Source: Ryuthela nishihirai (lineage: Eukaryota; Arthropoda; Arachnida; Araneae; Heptathelidae). From it: a stretch of DNA of 64,000 nt. A model generated the notes under the pieces. That model saw only the letters and a program-made list of their open reading frames with translations, searched no databases and had not been told where the DNA came from. Every line of letters begins with the position of its first letter. Positions within the stretch are counted from its first letter, which is position 1. Both the position numbers and the translations under genes were made by a program. This document shows positions 10,691-21,731 of this stretch, piece after piece. The stretch lies in assembly GCA_038380435.1 (NCBI GenBank), contig JAWZYU010000020.1, forward strand, positions 40,270,307-40,334,306, written 5' to 3'.

Positions 10691-11607
10691 CCCCCCCCCC
10701 TCCGACTCATCTGGGGAATTCATTTCGACACAACTATTTCAATTTTTGAAAGAGACTGGCACCTTTTCCTGCATTTAAATTTATCTTTTTCATGGGTTGA
10801 GTCTCCCTTCTTTTCTAGAAAGAAAAAGTGATCTCACTCTTTCCTCCTCTTATTTCTTTAATTTTTCCCTTTCAGTTTGCCACTGATCACATCCCCTCTT
10901 CCATTCTTTGAAACTCACCTGTGAAACTTCACATCTATCAGACACTTTCCAATACCTGTACTCTCTCATCTTGTCAATTACTCTAGCTCTCGCTCTGTTT
11001 CCAACAAAAGGATTAGCACACACCTTACCACCCTTCCCCCCCACCCCCTTGTTCACAATTCCACACCCCGCATTCCACTCCCGATTCTCTGTCACTCTCC
11101 AAAGAAAAGGATTAACATCAGACTGTCCTTCCTATTCTCTTCAACTGGCACAGAGAGAACCTTGAATCTTGATAAGACTCGCCTGCATTCCCTATAGTTG
11201 TACCATCCGTTCTACCACCTGGATAGATAACACACCTTAAATTACCAATAATCAGAAAGTCCTATCAAATGAGACGATTAATATATAAATTAAATTATAA
11301 GTACAGTGAAAGAGCCACTTCCACTAAATATAACGTAGTGGACATGATAGGATAATTCAAAAGAAAAACTTAAAATTTCCTCTGACCTTCTGCAGCAATT
11401 TTACCACAGATAATAATAATAATAACTCAAAATTCCAATGAACTATTGAAAGAACTTTATTACATAAAATAACTTAGAAATAAGAAACTATAATTAAAAG
11501 TCAGAATTGTAATCCATTTAAAACATAGTAAACCTAAGCAGCTACCAAAACATTGATGGTCGATGTTTTTATCTGAAAATTAAACACTTCTTATGACTTA
11601 TTGAAGG
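10691..11607. other. No gene seen
   Basis: C-rich then AT-rich sequence, possibly the 3' UTR of the LINE relic at first. Open frames here have no recognisable motif and differ between copies. Confidence 0.5.
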
Positions 11608-12979
11608 CATTCTCAACCTCTCCTAGGTACCATTACTACTAAAGGAATTAATTAATAAACCTTAATCTCCTCCTTTATAATAATCTCATATTCAAAAATT
11701 TACGGTCCCACTTTGGAACCATTCAAAAAGAAACTCGGGCTTAATATGATTGCCGAAAGAAATAATGAAACATTTCAGTCGTACTCAGATTATATTACGG
11801 AAGCAGATGATTTCTTTTCACAGAATTCAGTTTCAGATATTATTGCAGCCCACTTGAAGATGTTGTTCTTGTCGTTTGAAAAGTATTATCCCGAACATGA
11901 AGATCCCCGTAGGCAAAACATGCGGATTGTGAACCCCTTTGTTGGACACAAAGAGACAGCCCTTTCCCATGAATTTTATTGAATTACCATCAGGCAAAGG
12001 ACTGGAAAGTACTTTTAATTCTATGAGTAATTCAAAAATTCTGGATAAGAGCAAAAATTGAATATCCAAATTTACATCAAATAACAATGAGATTTCTTCT
12101 TTGTTTTTCCACCAGGTCTTTGTGAAATTGCATTTTCCGCCAATGACTGTACTTAAAACGAAACAAAAGAATCTCCTGCAACTTTCTGACTGTCTCCGTT
12201 TGGCTATCACTTTAATTCATCCCAGAATTAATAAACTAACGGACAGAAAACAGCAACAAAAGTCTCATTAGCCTAACTATAACCTTCAAAAACTCTGTAA
12301 TAAAAGAAACCAAGTTTAACCTTTTCAATAACTTATAATTGATGTATTAAAATGCTGCGTTTCTGAATTCAATATATTAATTAGTGTTCAGAATTGAGAG
12401 ATTCGTGCCCTTTTATTAAATTCCATACTTTGCATTTATAAATATTTGGCGTGTGTATGTGATAATAAGTATTTCGCCGACAAGTTGACATCCTTCTGCT
12501 ACTTCCCCTGCTCACTTCTATGCTGAATTACAATGCATAAATATTTTTCTCATTACTGTTTTTTTTAAAAAAAAACATCATTAAAATAATTTAATAATAC
12601 GATAATCAATTTTTCACTGAATAATATTATAAATATTTGGTGATCAGAATGGGATATGTCAATGAAAATCAGCACAAATTAATCTAATGATGTTGGCCTG
12701 AGGAAACTACAATATGATACAAGATTTCATTTAACCAGTGATTGATAACTAATTTAAATGTAATTTTATATTTGTCAACATCCCACACCGTATACATAAG
12801 TGCACTTTAAATCTTTATTATTATGACACAATTAATTATTCATACTTATGTTAGTTTAACGTATGAAATTAAAAAAAAAATTGAAAATATATTTACGAGT
12901 AAATTTCTTCGGACCGGGCCCTCGTCTTATAGAAAAAGAATTTACCATGCCGCATTCTCACAAAGGTTGAGAACCACTG
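11608..12979 (+). pseudogene. hAT-type transposase relic (ZBED/SCAND3-like), copy 1
   Basis: A frame at 11713-11982 gives AHLKMLFLSFEKYYPEHEDP and RIVNPFVGH. A shifted frame then gives the hAT C-terminal dimerisation pattern (KTKQKNLLQLSDCLRLA, LIHPRINKL). This order is that of the C-terminal half of ZBED5/8- and SCAND3-like hAT-derived proteins. The right end reads GGTTGAGAACCACTG (12965-12979), the reverse of the common hAT end CAGTGGTTCTCAACC. The left end near 11608 keeps only CATTCTCAACCT. The N-terminal half is gone, and stops occur at SKN and elsewhere. Confidence 0.78.
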
Positions 12980-13069
12980 TTCTAGACAATTCTAGAACCC
13001 TTTCATTACCCCCTAGTTTATTCTTTTGTTTCGTCACCTATCTCACGTGACGCTGCAAAGTGGTTCACT

Positions 13070-13313
13070 ATTGGTCAGTTTAAATGTCAAGTCTGGCTCA
13101 CTCTTGTCATTGGCACTCCTGAAGTTTACCTCACCTTATTAGGCTTCTATTTTCTAAGACAAAGTAAAGCACGGGGAACGCTATTGTCTGTTGCTGCAGT
13201 TGTTGGATGGTTTTCCCCGAGTTAACTGTACTGAGTATTTGTAGTGCGATTGGTTATTGTATGGTAACTGCTTAGATCGAGAATGGTAATCGTCGAAGAT
13301 CATTCAGGTAAGT
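13070..13313 (+). promoter_or_regulatory. Candidate promoter and first coding exon
   Basis: An inverted CCAAT box (ATTGG, 13070) is followed by a 25-nt open segment starting ATG at 13283 (MVIVEDHS) that runs into a consensus splice donor, CAG|gtaagt, at 13308. The same ATG, frame and donor are kept at 40260-40284. The exon ends in phase 1, which fits the acceptor before 21207 (GC ATG), so it could be the first exon of the Argonaute gene. This is inference. Confidence 0.35.
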
Positions 13314-13569
13314 ATTTTATGAATTGTAATAATAAAATACACACATATCTAGATTTACTTGGTACTTGATTTAGACAGTCAAGAAAAATGAAACCAATTT
13401 TGTTTTACTCGATGATAGACTCGGTTTTAAACGGTACGAATTTGCATTTTTTTTATTTATCTGTATAATGCATATCATGGAGTAGCATTAGCTTAGTATG
13501 GGAGAATATTAGACTATGTCTCCCCAAAGAAAATGAACAAACCCTTTATCTGATATCATTTGCTTTTAA

Positions 13570-14577
13570 CCCTTCCAGTATCCAGAACGTACATATCTGT
13601 TTTTAGTACAATAAAAGAAAACGATTTTAAATTTTTTTTAATAGATATCTTATAAAAATATGTAATTTAAGCTTGATAAATAATATATTTTTTATTTGAT
13701 GCATATTTTATTAAACTATGACATAAATAATTTCTTAAAGCCATCTGTTTGCCATTTCTTAGAAGTTATATAAGGTATTGCCAATTTGTTTGTGAACTCT
13801 CTGTACTGAACTCTCTGTACTGAAGCAATCCCCTAATTTAAGCTCAGAAGCTTGATTTGAACTATTATCAACAAAATTTTCCTTAAAGTTTTTAAAATCT
13901 CCTGATAATTAACAAAGAAATGCTACTTTTTAAAAAATGGAAGATTTTGGAAGTAATAATGAAATTGGTACCTTTTATTTTGGTATATCACTGTAAAAAT
14001 TGTTATTAAAATTAATATGTTATTACATTGATCAAATTTTTTACTTCAATAAAATTCAGAATTAATTTCTTTTTAATTTGGTATATAACATGAGCTATTT
14101 CTGTTGATTAATTATTTATTAAAAATATTCTAATTGTGACTTGTTTATCGGACTGCATCAAGCCTGGACTTTTTCTCAAAAGTATAGTATGGAGAAAAAA
14201 ATTTCAAAATGGAAGAAATGTTTACTTTAAAGAAGAAAAAAATTTTTTTGTTATTTAGAAATAAATAGCCTTTCTATTCATGTGCATTATAATCATTTCT
14301 GTCTATTAGCCTTTTTTTTTATAAATTTTTATTTGTGTTTTCCAGATGCAATTTTTTTACTACATGACTTTAAAAAAACCCTATTAAAATGAAAAATATG
14401 GTCTTTTTTGCTAAATATTTTATTTTCATAAAATCCAGAATTAAATGTTGATTAATTTGGCATATAACATGCCATAATTCCTTTCACTAATTATTTCGCA
14501 AAAAGGTTCTAAAATTAAATTTGGCCTCTGGATGTAAACCAGTTTTTCAGGCTGGACACTGGAAGGGTTAAGATTAA
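13570..14577. mobile_element. Non-autonomous piggyBac-type element (MITE), copy 1
   Basis: Terminal inverted repeats CCCTTCCAGTATCCAG and CTGGACACTGGAAGGG are flanked by TTAA on both sides (13566-13569 and 14578-14581). The interior is AT-rich with no ORF of note and contains a small direct repeat (gaactctctgtact twice near 13797). The ends differ from those of the larger piggyBac at 33032, so a different transposase probably moved it. Confidence 0.85.
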
Positions 14578-14989
14578 ATAGGTCAACGTAAATTACTATG
14601 TTTTAAAAAAAATCGTTATCTGGAATAAATTTTGCTAAAATTGTATTCATTCTTTTGTAATGTAATGTTTCACGACATCTTACTAAAGTTAATCCAGTTT
14701 TGGATCGGCAATGAGATCTGACTATTCTAGAGTAAATTCTTTCAAGCTGGTAAAACAATGTTTTATCTTAGTTTTAACAGCAAGTGAAACATATAAATTA
14801 TTATATAGGCTAAATACAGTTTAAGTATTGGTACAAATGCTTCATTTATATTCAATTCATAAACGTCCTTTGTTCAAATTTCGCCTTGGAATTCGATAGC
14901 GTAAGTCTGCATTAACGATGAATATTTTTCGTGATTAAAAAGGATAGTGGTATATGTGAAATTAATTTAAGCTGATCTGAATTCACTAT

Positions 14990-15612
14990 TATATTTTGCA
15001 ATTTAATGGCAGGCATTATATTCGCAAAATAATCGCACACTAACACAGATTGCATATACAATAGCAGAATGAACCAAAGCATAATAAAGAATCCTTAAAA
15101 AATTACGTCAACTGCTTTTTTTATATAGTGAAGCTTATAAAATATAAAGCTTAATTTCTTAACCAAACAATTTACATGTGATTTCCATTTTAACAATTTA
15201 CCAACCATAATACCAAAGTCTTTATAGCTAGTTACTTTTTCTACACTTTGTCACGTGCAATTATTAAAATATTTGCATGTAACAGAATGAAATTTCACAT
15301 TTAATTGCTCAAAGAAACTGCGTTTAAACTGAAAAATTCGTAAATTTAGTTTTAGTAATATTTATGGTTTATTTATTTAATTTAAACCATGTATTTAATC
15401 TAAACAAATCCTTTTCGATATTATGTTTTAATTCTAACAGATTTTTACATCCATATATTAAAGCAGTGTCATTAGCAACTGCAACAGTGTCCCCATTTAA
15501 ACCAAGGGAATAAACTTCATTTATTAAAATTAATTATATCGATATTCTCAATATCCTATGTTCCACTTTGTCAAATGAAATTCAAGGAGGGATTCATTGC
15601 ACATTAAGATGC
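14990..15612 (-). pseudogene. LINE reverse transcriptase relic, copy 1
   Basis: Minus-strand frames give INEVYSLGLNGDTVAVANDTA, then LIYGCKNLLELKHNIEKDL and FRLNTWFKLNK, then KWKSHVNCLVKKLSFISYKL and ALVHSAILYAICV. This is the catalytic core and thumb of a jockey-like reverse transcriptase. The catalytic YADD box reads VAND, so one of the two metal-binding Asp residues is Asn. Several stops are present. There is no endonuclease or 3' end nearby. Confidence 0.82.
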
Positions 15613-15840
15613 CTATGAAGAAGCTGTATTTCCATTTCCTGCTTTTTCCCTTTGTTTAGTTAATGAGATTGGAGATCTCTTCCTGCCAAATTTGTTTTAT
15701 CTGAATTAAAAAAATTTTCTGCACGATTCAGTCATGTTGATCTTTTTTTTACACTTTTTAATTAAATTTTTGATGCAATGTCGTTTCTCTTTCTTTTTTT
15801 ATTTCGCTATTAGAATTTTTCACATTTTCTTTTAGCTATT

Positions 15841-16003
15841 ATTAATCATTTTACACCTTATGCATTTGAAACCAACTAATTTATACAAGGCGTCCCACTA
15901 ACGGCGTATAATCTTCCCATAGATACATCGGTTCTCCAAAATTACACAAAAACGTTCTGAGGTATATTCTTTTCTGAGATTTAAATTGCGAAACAAACGG
16001 TTG
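15841..16003 (+). repeat. 163-bp direct repeat, left copy
   Basis: Runs from ATTAATCATTTTACACC to AAACAAACGGTTG. It matches 17612-17774 nearly base for base. The pair flanks 1.6 kb. Confidence 0.92.
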
Positions 16004-16555
16004 AAAAGGTGTAGGTATTACAGATGAGTTCGGTCCCAGAGTAATTTAAATTTGAAACATCTGTAACTGTGAAAAAAATAATTACAAATATAAGATTTTT
16101 GTAATTATAATTTCAACCCTTGAAGCGAACATCAATAATTAAAAACAAGCACTATACAGCTTTTGATTATTTTTACTTATTATCGATCTTTAATGAATGA
16201 CTAGCTCTTTGCGTTTATAATGATCTCGCCTTTCTAGCATTTCAAATATTTTTTCGTTCCAAATAGCATCGACATTTTAATTATATTTCTTCATAAAAAA
16301 ATATATTTAAAAATATAAGAATAAAATATACGATTGGCGACATGAATTTTTGTATATATGTGTTATGATGTGTTAGATATATTTTTCCTCAAATCAAGGT
16401 AGGATGAGCTTGGACTGGGTAATATCAGGCTCGGGTGGGCTCTGACTCCAGACATCAAGTCTGAACTCATGTCATCGAAGCGTGACGTTTTGAGTAGGGG
16501 AAACAATTAACAAAAACACTACTGCAACTAAATCGAGCACGGTTCCGCTACTCTC
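16004..16555. other. No gene seen between direct repeats
   Basis: AT-rich non-coding sequence. I see no coding frame and no transposon motif. Confidence 0.5.
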
Positions 16556-16690
16556 TGCTTCCGAATCATTGAACCGGAACACCGTTCCACTTTTCTATGT
16601 TTCCGAATCACTGAAACAGAACACCGTTCCGATACTAGATATTTTCGAATCATTGGACTGGAACGCGTTCCAGTTTAGTGAATACGAAAA
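16556..16690. repeat. Degenerate about 49-bp minisatellite with palindromes
   Basis: Units read CTTCCGAATCATTGAACCGG then AACACCGTTCC and recur near 16556, 16607 and 16645. Each contains a GGAAC-GTTCC inverted pair. The last forms a perfect 18-bp palindrome ACTGGAACGCGTTCCAGT at 16657-16674. Confidence 0.75.
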
Positions 16691-16879
16691 TCATGTAATG
16701 ACAAATGTGACGGAAACATAATGACAAATGTTTCCGAGTCTTTGAATCAAAGTAGTTCCATACTTTTTAAATCAAACGTTAGTAGTATAGTATGTACAGT
16801 CTGGCAGCGAAGTAGGGATGGGGTTTGAGAGAGCAATCTCCCCGTCATTGAGGAAAGTTATATTTCACAAAATGTTCAT

Positions 16880-17085
16880 CGGCGTTCCGATGGCCGGGTG
16901 GTTAGCATGTTTGGCTACTAACCTAAGGAACCTGAGTTCAAGCCCTGGTTATAATGTCTGACTGTTCCCTTTCTGTTGAAGTCTCGCCTTTCTCACAAAC
17001 CTTCTCTATGGCGTATTGTACTGACAAGCTCTGTCAGATTTCGGGGAGCAAGCAGCTGTTTGATGAGAAATTTGTTTGTTCATTA
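16880..17085 (+). mobile_element. Diverged SINE-B relative
   Basis: The head GGCGTTCCGATGGCCGGGTGG then GTTAGCATG keeps an A box, and GAGTTCAAGCCCTGG is a worn B box. The tail retains CTGACAAGCTCTGTCAGATTT and AGCAAGCAGCTG. It is also in copy 2. Confidence 0.75.
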
Positions 17086-17377
17086 ACTCGTATTAATAAA
17101 GATGTTAACAAAAATTTTGAAAAGCCCCATGCTTCCAAAAAGTGTAACTGAGAGAGAATTAATTTCATTCTCATTTAATTTAACCTAAATTAAATCTCAT
17201 GACTTTAATACATTGAACTACGGTGCAAAAGTATTATTATGTCGGTAATGTTGAATAAACTTGTATTATGTAAATGGTAAAAAAAAGTCAAAACAACTTT
17301 AGTGTGATTAAAAAAACCAGCATTATTCATAAAATAATATGCATTTAATGTTTTAAAATTTTCACCCATTTGATTTT

Positions 17378-17530
17378 TTGCCCTGTAGCCGATTGGTTAG
17401 CGTGCTTGGCTATTTTTGAAAAGTGCCTGGGTTGGAGGCCCGGTTAAGGCATGGATGTCTGTGTTGTTTTTCTGCCGAGGTTCCGCCATTCTCCTGTCTG
17501 TCCTCTGTGAGAGGGGGGATATTTTTTTTT
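17378..17530 (+). mobile_element. Diverged SINE-B relative, short
   Basis: CCCTGTAGCCGATTGGTTAG is a head-like A box. GGTTGGAGGCCCGGTTAAGG replaces the B box, followed by the SINE-B phrase GCATGGATGTCTGTGTTGTT and GAGAGGGGGGATA. Confidence 0.7.
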
Positions 17531-17611
17531 ACACGTGCTTCAGGCCGATATTTATTTATTTTTTATTTTTTTATAGAAGACCGAATTTATACCTCAGGTG
17601 TGTCTAGGCTA

Positions 17612-17774
17612 ATTAATCATTTTACACCTTATGCATTTGAAACCAACTAATTTATACAAGGCGTCCCACTAATGGCGTATAATCTTCCCATAGATACATC
17701 GGTTCTCCAAAATTACACAAAAACGTTCAGAGGTATATTCTTTTCTGAGATTTAAATTGCGAAACAAACGGTTG
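17612..17774 (+). repeat. 163-bp direct repeat, right copy
   Basis: Partner of 15841-16003. The pair recurs in copy 2 at 42818-42980 and 44581-44743. Confidence 0.92.
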
Positions 17775-18970
17775 GAAACAAACGAATTGGTAGTTCGCAG
17801 TTATCAACAACACTTCTTTCAATTTGGTATAAAAATATTTTTTTTCTTTCACAACCACAAAGAATGGAATATAAAGAAATAAATGAATATAGAAATTGTA
17901 ATGATAATAGAATTTTGTACATAAATAGTGAAATTTATGTAATAATTTAATATTATGGATAACATATAACTTGCTATATTCAATACGGAGTAATATTACA
18001 CAAATTATCAATTTAAATTTCAAAATTATTTCCACGCTTTAATGCTCTGAGAATGATTAAATTATACTTAATTATCAAAAATATTAAAACACTTTCATAT
18101 TGTGCAAAAACTGTATTCGAATCTCCTTAACTCTGAATCAAGCTTTTGCAGCAAAATGTTACAAGAAATGGAAAATCTAAAAGAAAAATCTACTCGTAAG
18201 TATTTACCTCAAAATTATAACAAATCGTTTACTGAAAAAATGTAATCTTAAAAGTTTGGGTAAAGTTTTTCACTTTGCATCAGTTTTGAAACAGTGCTTA
18301 GGACGAATATAACAGCAGTATTGGCTGTCAAATGTTTCAGCTTCAACAACTCTTTTGAATAATAAAATAATATTTTCTAAAATCTAAATTTTTATAAATT
18401 TGATTGAGATTTATAATTTATTTTCTGCAACATTTTTGTGTAAAAAAAGGCTTATTTTCAATGTTAGGAGCTTTGAATATGGTTTTGTTTTAAGGTTGCA
18501 TAGAAGTATCCCAATAAGTTTGGAAACAGAGTGTATAGCGTCACAATCCGAATTCTTTTAAGAATTTTCGATTATCGGAGACAATGAACAGAGAGTTGCT
18601 CCCCATGGATACTTGCAGGTAGTTAAAATTGAAAAGACACCATTTTTGTTGTAAATAAACAATTTGTAGCATTTACAAGTCTAACGTGTTAATGGGAAAT
18701 CCGGACCTCTATCCTCATCTAAGTTTTTTTTCGCCCATTATTTATTTCGAGTTTGAATTATATTAGTTGAATGACTTTGAAAATTTTGACAATCATTAGT
18801 AAAATTATATAATTTTATTGTAAAAAATCATTACGAAACATGCCAGAACTTTTCATACGAACGTTTTTAAAACTTTTCGCCATTTGAATGATTACACAGT
18901 TTGTATTTAGAATTTGCATCATAGTTTAAATTAATTTCGAGTTCGAACCTGTAGTCTATTACAGAAGAAG
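17775..18970. other. No gene; one possible small exon
   Basis: AT-rich. Near 18145-18190 a splice-like acceptor (cttttgcag) precedes an open segment with ATG (MLQEMENLKEKST) ending at a consensus donor (ctc|gtaagt) in phase 1. It is identical in copy 2. It could precede the exon at 21207, but support is weak. Confidence 0.3.
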
Positions 18971-19352
18971 TTGGGTTCGGTTGTTTTACCTCTGAGCGGC
19001 ACTTTTTTGCACACCATGGCTAAATGGCCAGGTCACATGGACCCCGAAGGCTCAGAGAAGGTTGGGGGAGGGGACCCACTGGAACAGCTGTTGGGAGACA
19101 GATGGTAGCCTCCCGTTAAGGCCATCCAGCGAGTTCTTTAACGTGCACAGGCTATGGCTCTCCCGCGCACGGAGCCACGGCTTAACGTCCCATCCGACGG
19201 ACGGTGGCCTTTCCAAGCCCATCGGTGTCCCCTACTGACCGTGGGCAGGGCGTGGAATTTTGCGGAGGTAAATCTCAACGCTAACCCAGCTGGGACTCGA
19301 ACCTGGGAACTACAGATTACGAGCCTGGCGTGCTACCGACTGAGCCACCCCC
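18971..19352 (-). mobile_element. SINE-A
   Basis: Full length in reverse. TSD acagaagaag is at 18961-18970 and 19353-19362. Shared with copy 2. Confidence 0.95.
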
Positions 19353-19362
19353 ACAGAAGAAG

Positions 19363-19721
19363 AGTTGAATATTTAACACAATACAGATCTCTTGGAAAAG
19401 CATTAAAATATCTACTAGCTAAATAAATATAATGCCTTTCTGTTAATGTTCTAGGTGACAAAATATTGTGTAATAATAATAATTGATTTGATAATCTTGT
19501 ATTAACTTAAAACTTTTTAATTTTCAGTTGCCCCAAAAAATTTTCTACATCTTTGATCACTTTGAATATATATAATTTACGCACAGTAAGAATTCGTAAT
19601 TTTTTTATAAATTCTATCAACGTGATCAATTTCCTCAAATTCATCATTATCCTAATAAGGTAATTTTGTGCATATTTTACTGGCCTAATGTAAGACATAT
19701 AAGCACCATCCCATGACAACA
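19363..19721. other. No gene seen
   Basis: AT-rich spacer between two SINE-A insertions; no coding pattern. Confidence 0.5.
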
Positions 19722-20103
19722 GGGATGGGGGTGGCTCAGTCGGTAGCGCGCCTGGCTCATAATCTGCAGTTCCCAGGTTCGAGTCCCGCCTAGGCCAGCG
19801 TTGAGATTTATATTTGCAAAACTCCCCGCTCTGCCCAAGGTCAATAGGGGACGCCGATGGGCTAGGAAGGCATCTCCGTCGGATTCGAGTTAAGCCGTGG
19901 CTCTGTGTGCGGGGAAAGCCATACCCTGTGCACGTTAAAGAACATGCTGGATGGTCTTGACGGGAGGCTACCATCTTTCTCCCTACAGCTGTTCAGTGGA
20001 TCTCCTCCCCCAACCTTCTCTGAGCCCTCGGAATTCATATGACCTGGCAATTTAGCCCATTGTGTGCAAAAATAGTCACGCTCAGAGATAAAACAACCCA
20101 ACC
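19722..20103 (+). mobile_element. SINE-A, diverged subfamily with CAT anticodon
   Basis: The anticodon arm reads GGCTCATAATCTG rather than CTCGTAATCTG, matching elongator tRNA-Met. The body has many private changes (AGGCCAGCGTTGAG, ATATTTGCAAA). The TSD ccatgacaacag/ctatggcaacag is imperfect. It looks like an older copy. Confidence 0.88.
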
Positions 20104-20568
20104 TATGGCAACAGTTGTATAATAAGTAACATTTAACCCTCCCGAAATATATAATCTTCAAAACAATTTTTATCTTAATTATACCTTTACACGTGTGGCT
20201 CTTGTTCGCAATTTCTACACAACTTAAAAAAGCGGCTTCATCCCGCAACTTGCCGTTACATTTCTTGTGACCCGTCCCCCTTTGTTGTCATTACAAACAT
20301 TATCTCATAAAAATTCTCCATTTTGTGTTATCATCATTCTCTTTCTTCAGGATAAAGAACGTGAAATCCGAGACAGAAAAGAAACCGATTGACAGCTACT
20401 AAGGCCTCATAAACAAATCAAAACCGTACTGTGATTCAAAATCACTAACTTAAAAAAAACAGAATTTTTTTGCTTCCATTGCTAAACAATTCAAATGCAA
20501 ACATTATTTCACGAGTTACTGACTACCTTTTGAGAAAAAAAACTTGTTTGAAAACTCTCAATTTACGA
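20104..20568. other. No gene; possible exon end
   Basis: A good pyrimidine tract and acceptor (ttctctttcttcag) occurs at about 20351, followed by open sequence of about 16 codons to a stop in two frames. It is conserved in copy 2 with substitutions. I cannot link it to a gene. Confidence 0.25.
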
Positions 20569-20975
20569 GGGGCGGGGTTGGCTCAGTCGGTAGCGCGCCA
20601 GGCTCGTAATCTGTAGTTCTCAGGTTCGAGTCCCAGCTGGGTCAGCGTTGAGATTTATCTCCGCAAAATTCTCCGCCCTGCCCACGGTCAATAGGGGACA
20701 CCGATGAGTTTGGCAAAGGCCGCCATCCATCGGATGGGACGTTAAGCCGTGGCACCGTGTGCGGGAGAGCCATACCCTGTGCACGTTAAATAACACGCTG
20801 GATGGCCTTGACGGGGGGATGGCCATCTGACGCTGGATGGCCATCTGTCTCCTAACAGCTGTTCCAGTGGGTCCCCTCCCCCAACCTTCTCTGAACCTTC
20901 GGGGTCCATGTGACCTGGCCATTTAGCCCATGGTGTGCAAAAAAAGTGCCGCTCAGAGGTAAAACAACCCAAATG
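20569..20975 (+). mobile_element. SINE-A with short internal duplication
   Basis: TSD aatttacga is at 20560-20568 and 20976-20984. Compared with its copy 2 twin (47541), it has a local duplication around GGATGGCCATCTGACGCTGG near 20815-20850. Confidence 0.92.
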
Positions 20976-21206
20976 AATTTACGAATTACTTTTAACTATT
21001 CGATTAATTGTTTGGACTATAAGAGCAGCCATCAGTAGAATTGCAACGCTTTGCTGGTTCAGAAACTATGATAGCAGTCCCGGCAAATAATCGAACATTT
21101 GCGGTATATAACAGCAGATTATTCATTTGTTCAATTAATAGCATGTGATTTATTAGAATATTCTACGCTTCAATATTAATATTTTTAATTTTTTCTTTCC
21201 AATAGG

Positions 21207-21633
21207 CATGAAAGCGAGAAATTCTTGCCGAAGAAATTGCAGTGGTGCAGAAAATTGTTGGACATCCAAAATGATTATCCCTGTAGAATCAAGCTCTCCC
21301 ACTGGCAGAAAAATACTTGCATTGTTCCTGGATCAGTCCATCACAAAAAGATCGGTTTATTGTATCTATTTGAATGCGGTATACGAAAAAGTTTCCTTTG
21401 TCATCACTCGCAGAAGACTTATTTCTTGGCGTTCTAGTTGGTCCTTTGACTGGCACTCCTTCAGATTATACAGACTTCTGGTTCTCAAATGGTATATTTC
21501 AAGTTTTCGATCTCGTCCCTCGGCAAGAGTAATGTTTTTAAGAAACTGCTCTTGGAGAAAACAGATTGTCGTAACCTCCCATGCGTCTCGTGCGAGGGTA
21601 ACTGAGGAATTCGTCTCGTGCGAGGGTAACTGA
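21207..21633 (+). CDS. Possible N-terminal exon of the Argonaute gene
   Basis: A pyrimidine-rich acceptor (tttttctttccaatag) precedes 21207. The open frame from the ATG at 21208 contains IPVESSSPTGRKILALFLDQ, which resembles the Argonaute N-terminal beta strand pattern P..G..GR.I.L.... It runs to a stop in the minisatellite and is in a different frame from the main Argonaute ORF at 21732, so one more splice would be needed. A different frame at about 21410-21530 (GVLVGPLTGTPSDY, DFWFSNGIFQVFDL) also looks protein-like and is equally open in copy 2, so the true frame is uncertain. Confidence 0.35.
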
Positions 21634-21715
21634 GGAATTCGTCTCGTGCGAGGGTAACTGAGGAATTCGTCTCGTGCGAGGGTAACTGAGGAATTCGTCT
21701 CGTGCGAGGGTAACA
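21584..21715. repeat. 28-bp minisatellite, 5 units, just upstream of the Argonaute ORF
   Basis: The unit CGTCTCGTGCGAGGGTAACT plus GAGGAATT is repeated, the last unit being partial. Each unit holds CTCG-tg-CGAG, an inverted pair. Copy 2's counterpart (48536-48582) has two units. The 84-bp difference accounts exactly for the change in offset between copies. Confidence 0.95.
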
Positions 21716-21731
21716 TCGGACTTTCCATTTT

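Noticed and set aside
20350..20400. Exon after the strong acceptor near 20351
   Set aside because: Open for only about 14-16 codons in any frame, with no donor or recognisable peptide. Kept only as a note in the spacer entry.
1346..21200. PIWI exon of the Argonaute downstream of the MID stop
   Set aside because: Looked for catalytic-domain signatures in all long frames; everything open in the interval is assigned to transposons or lacks motifs.
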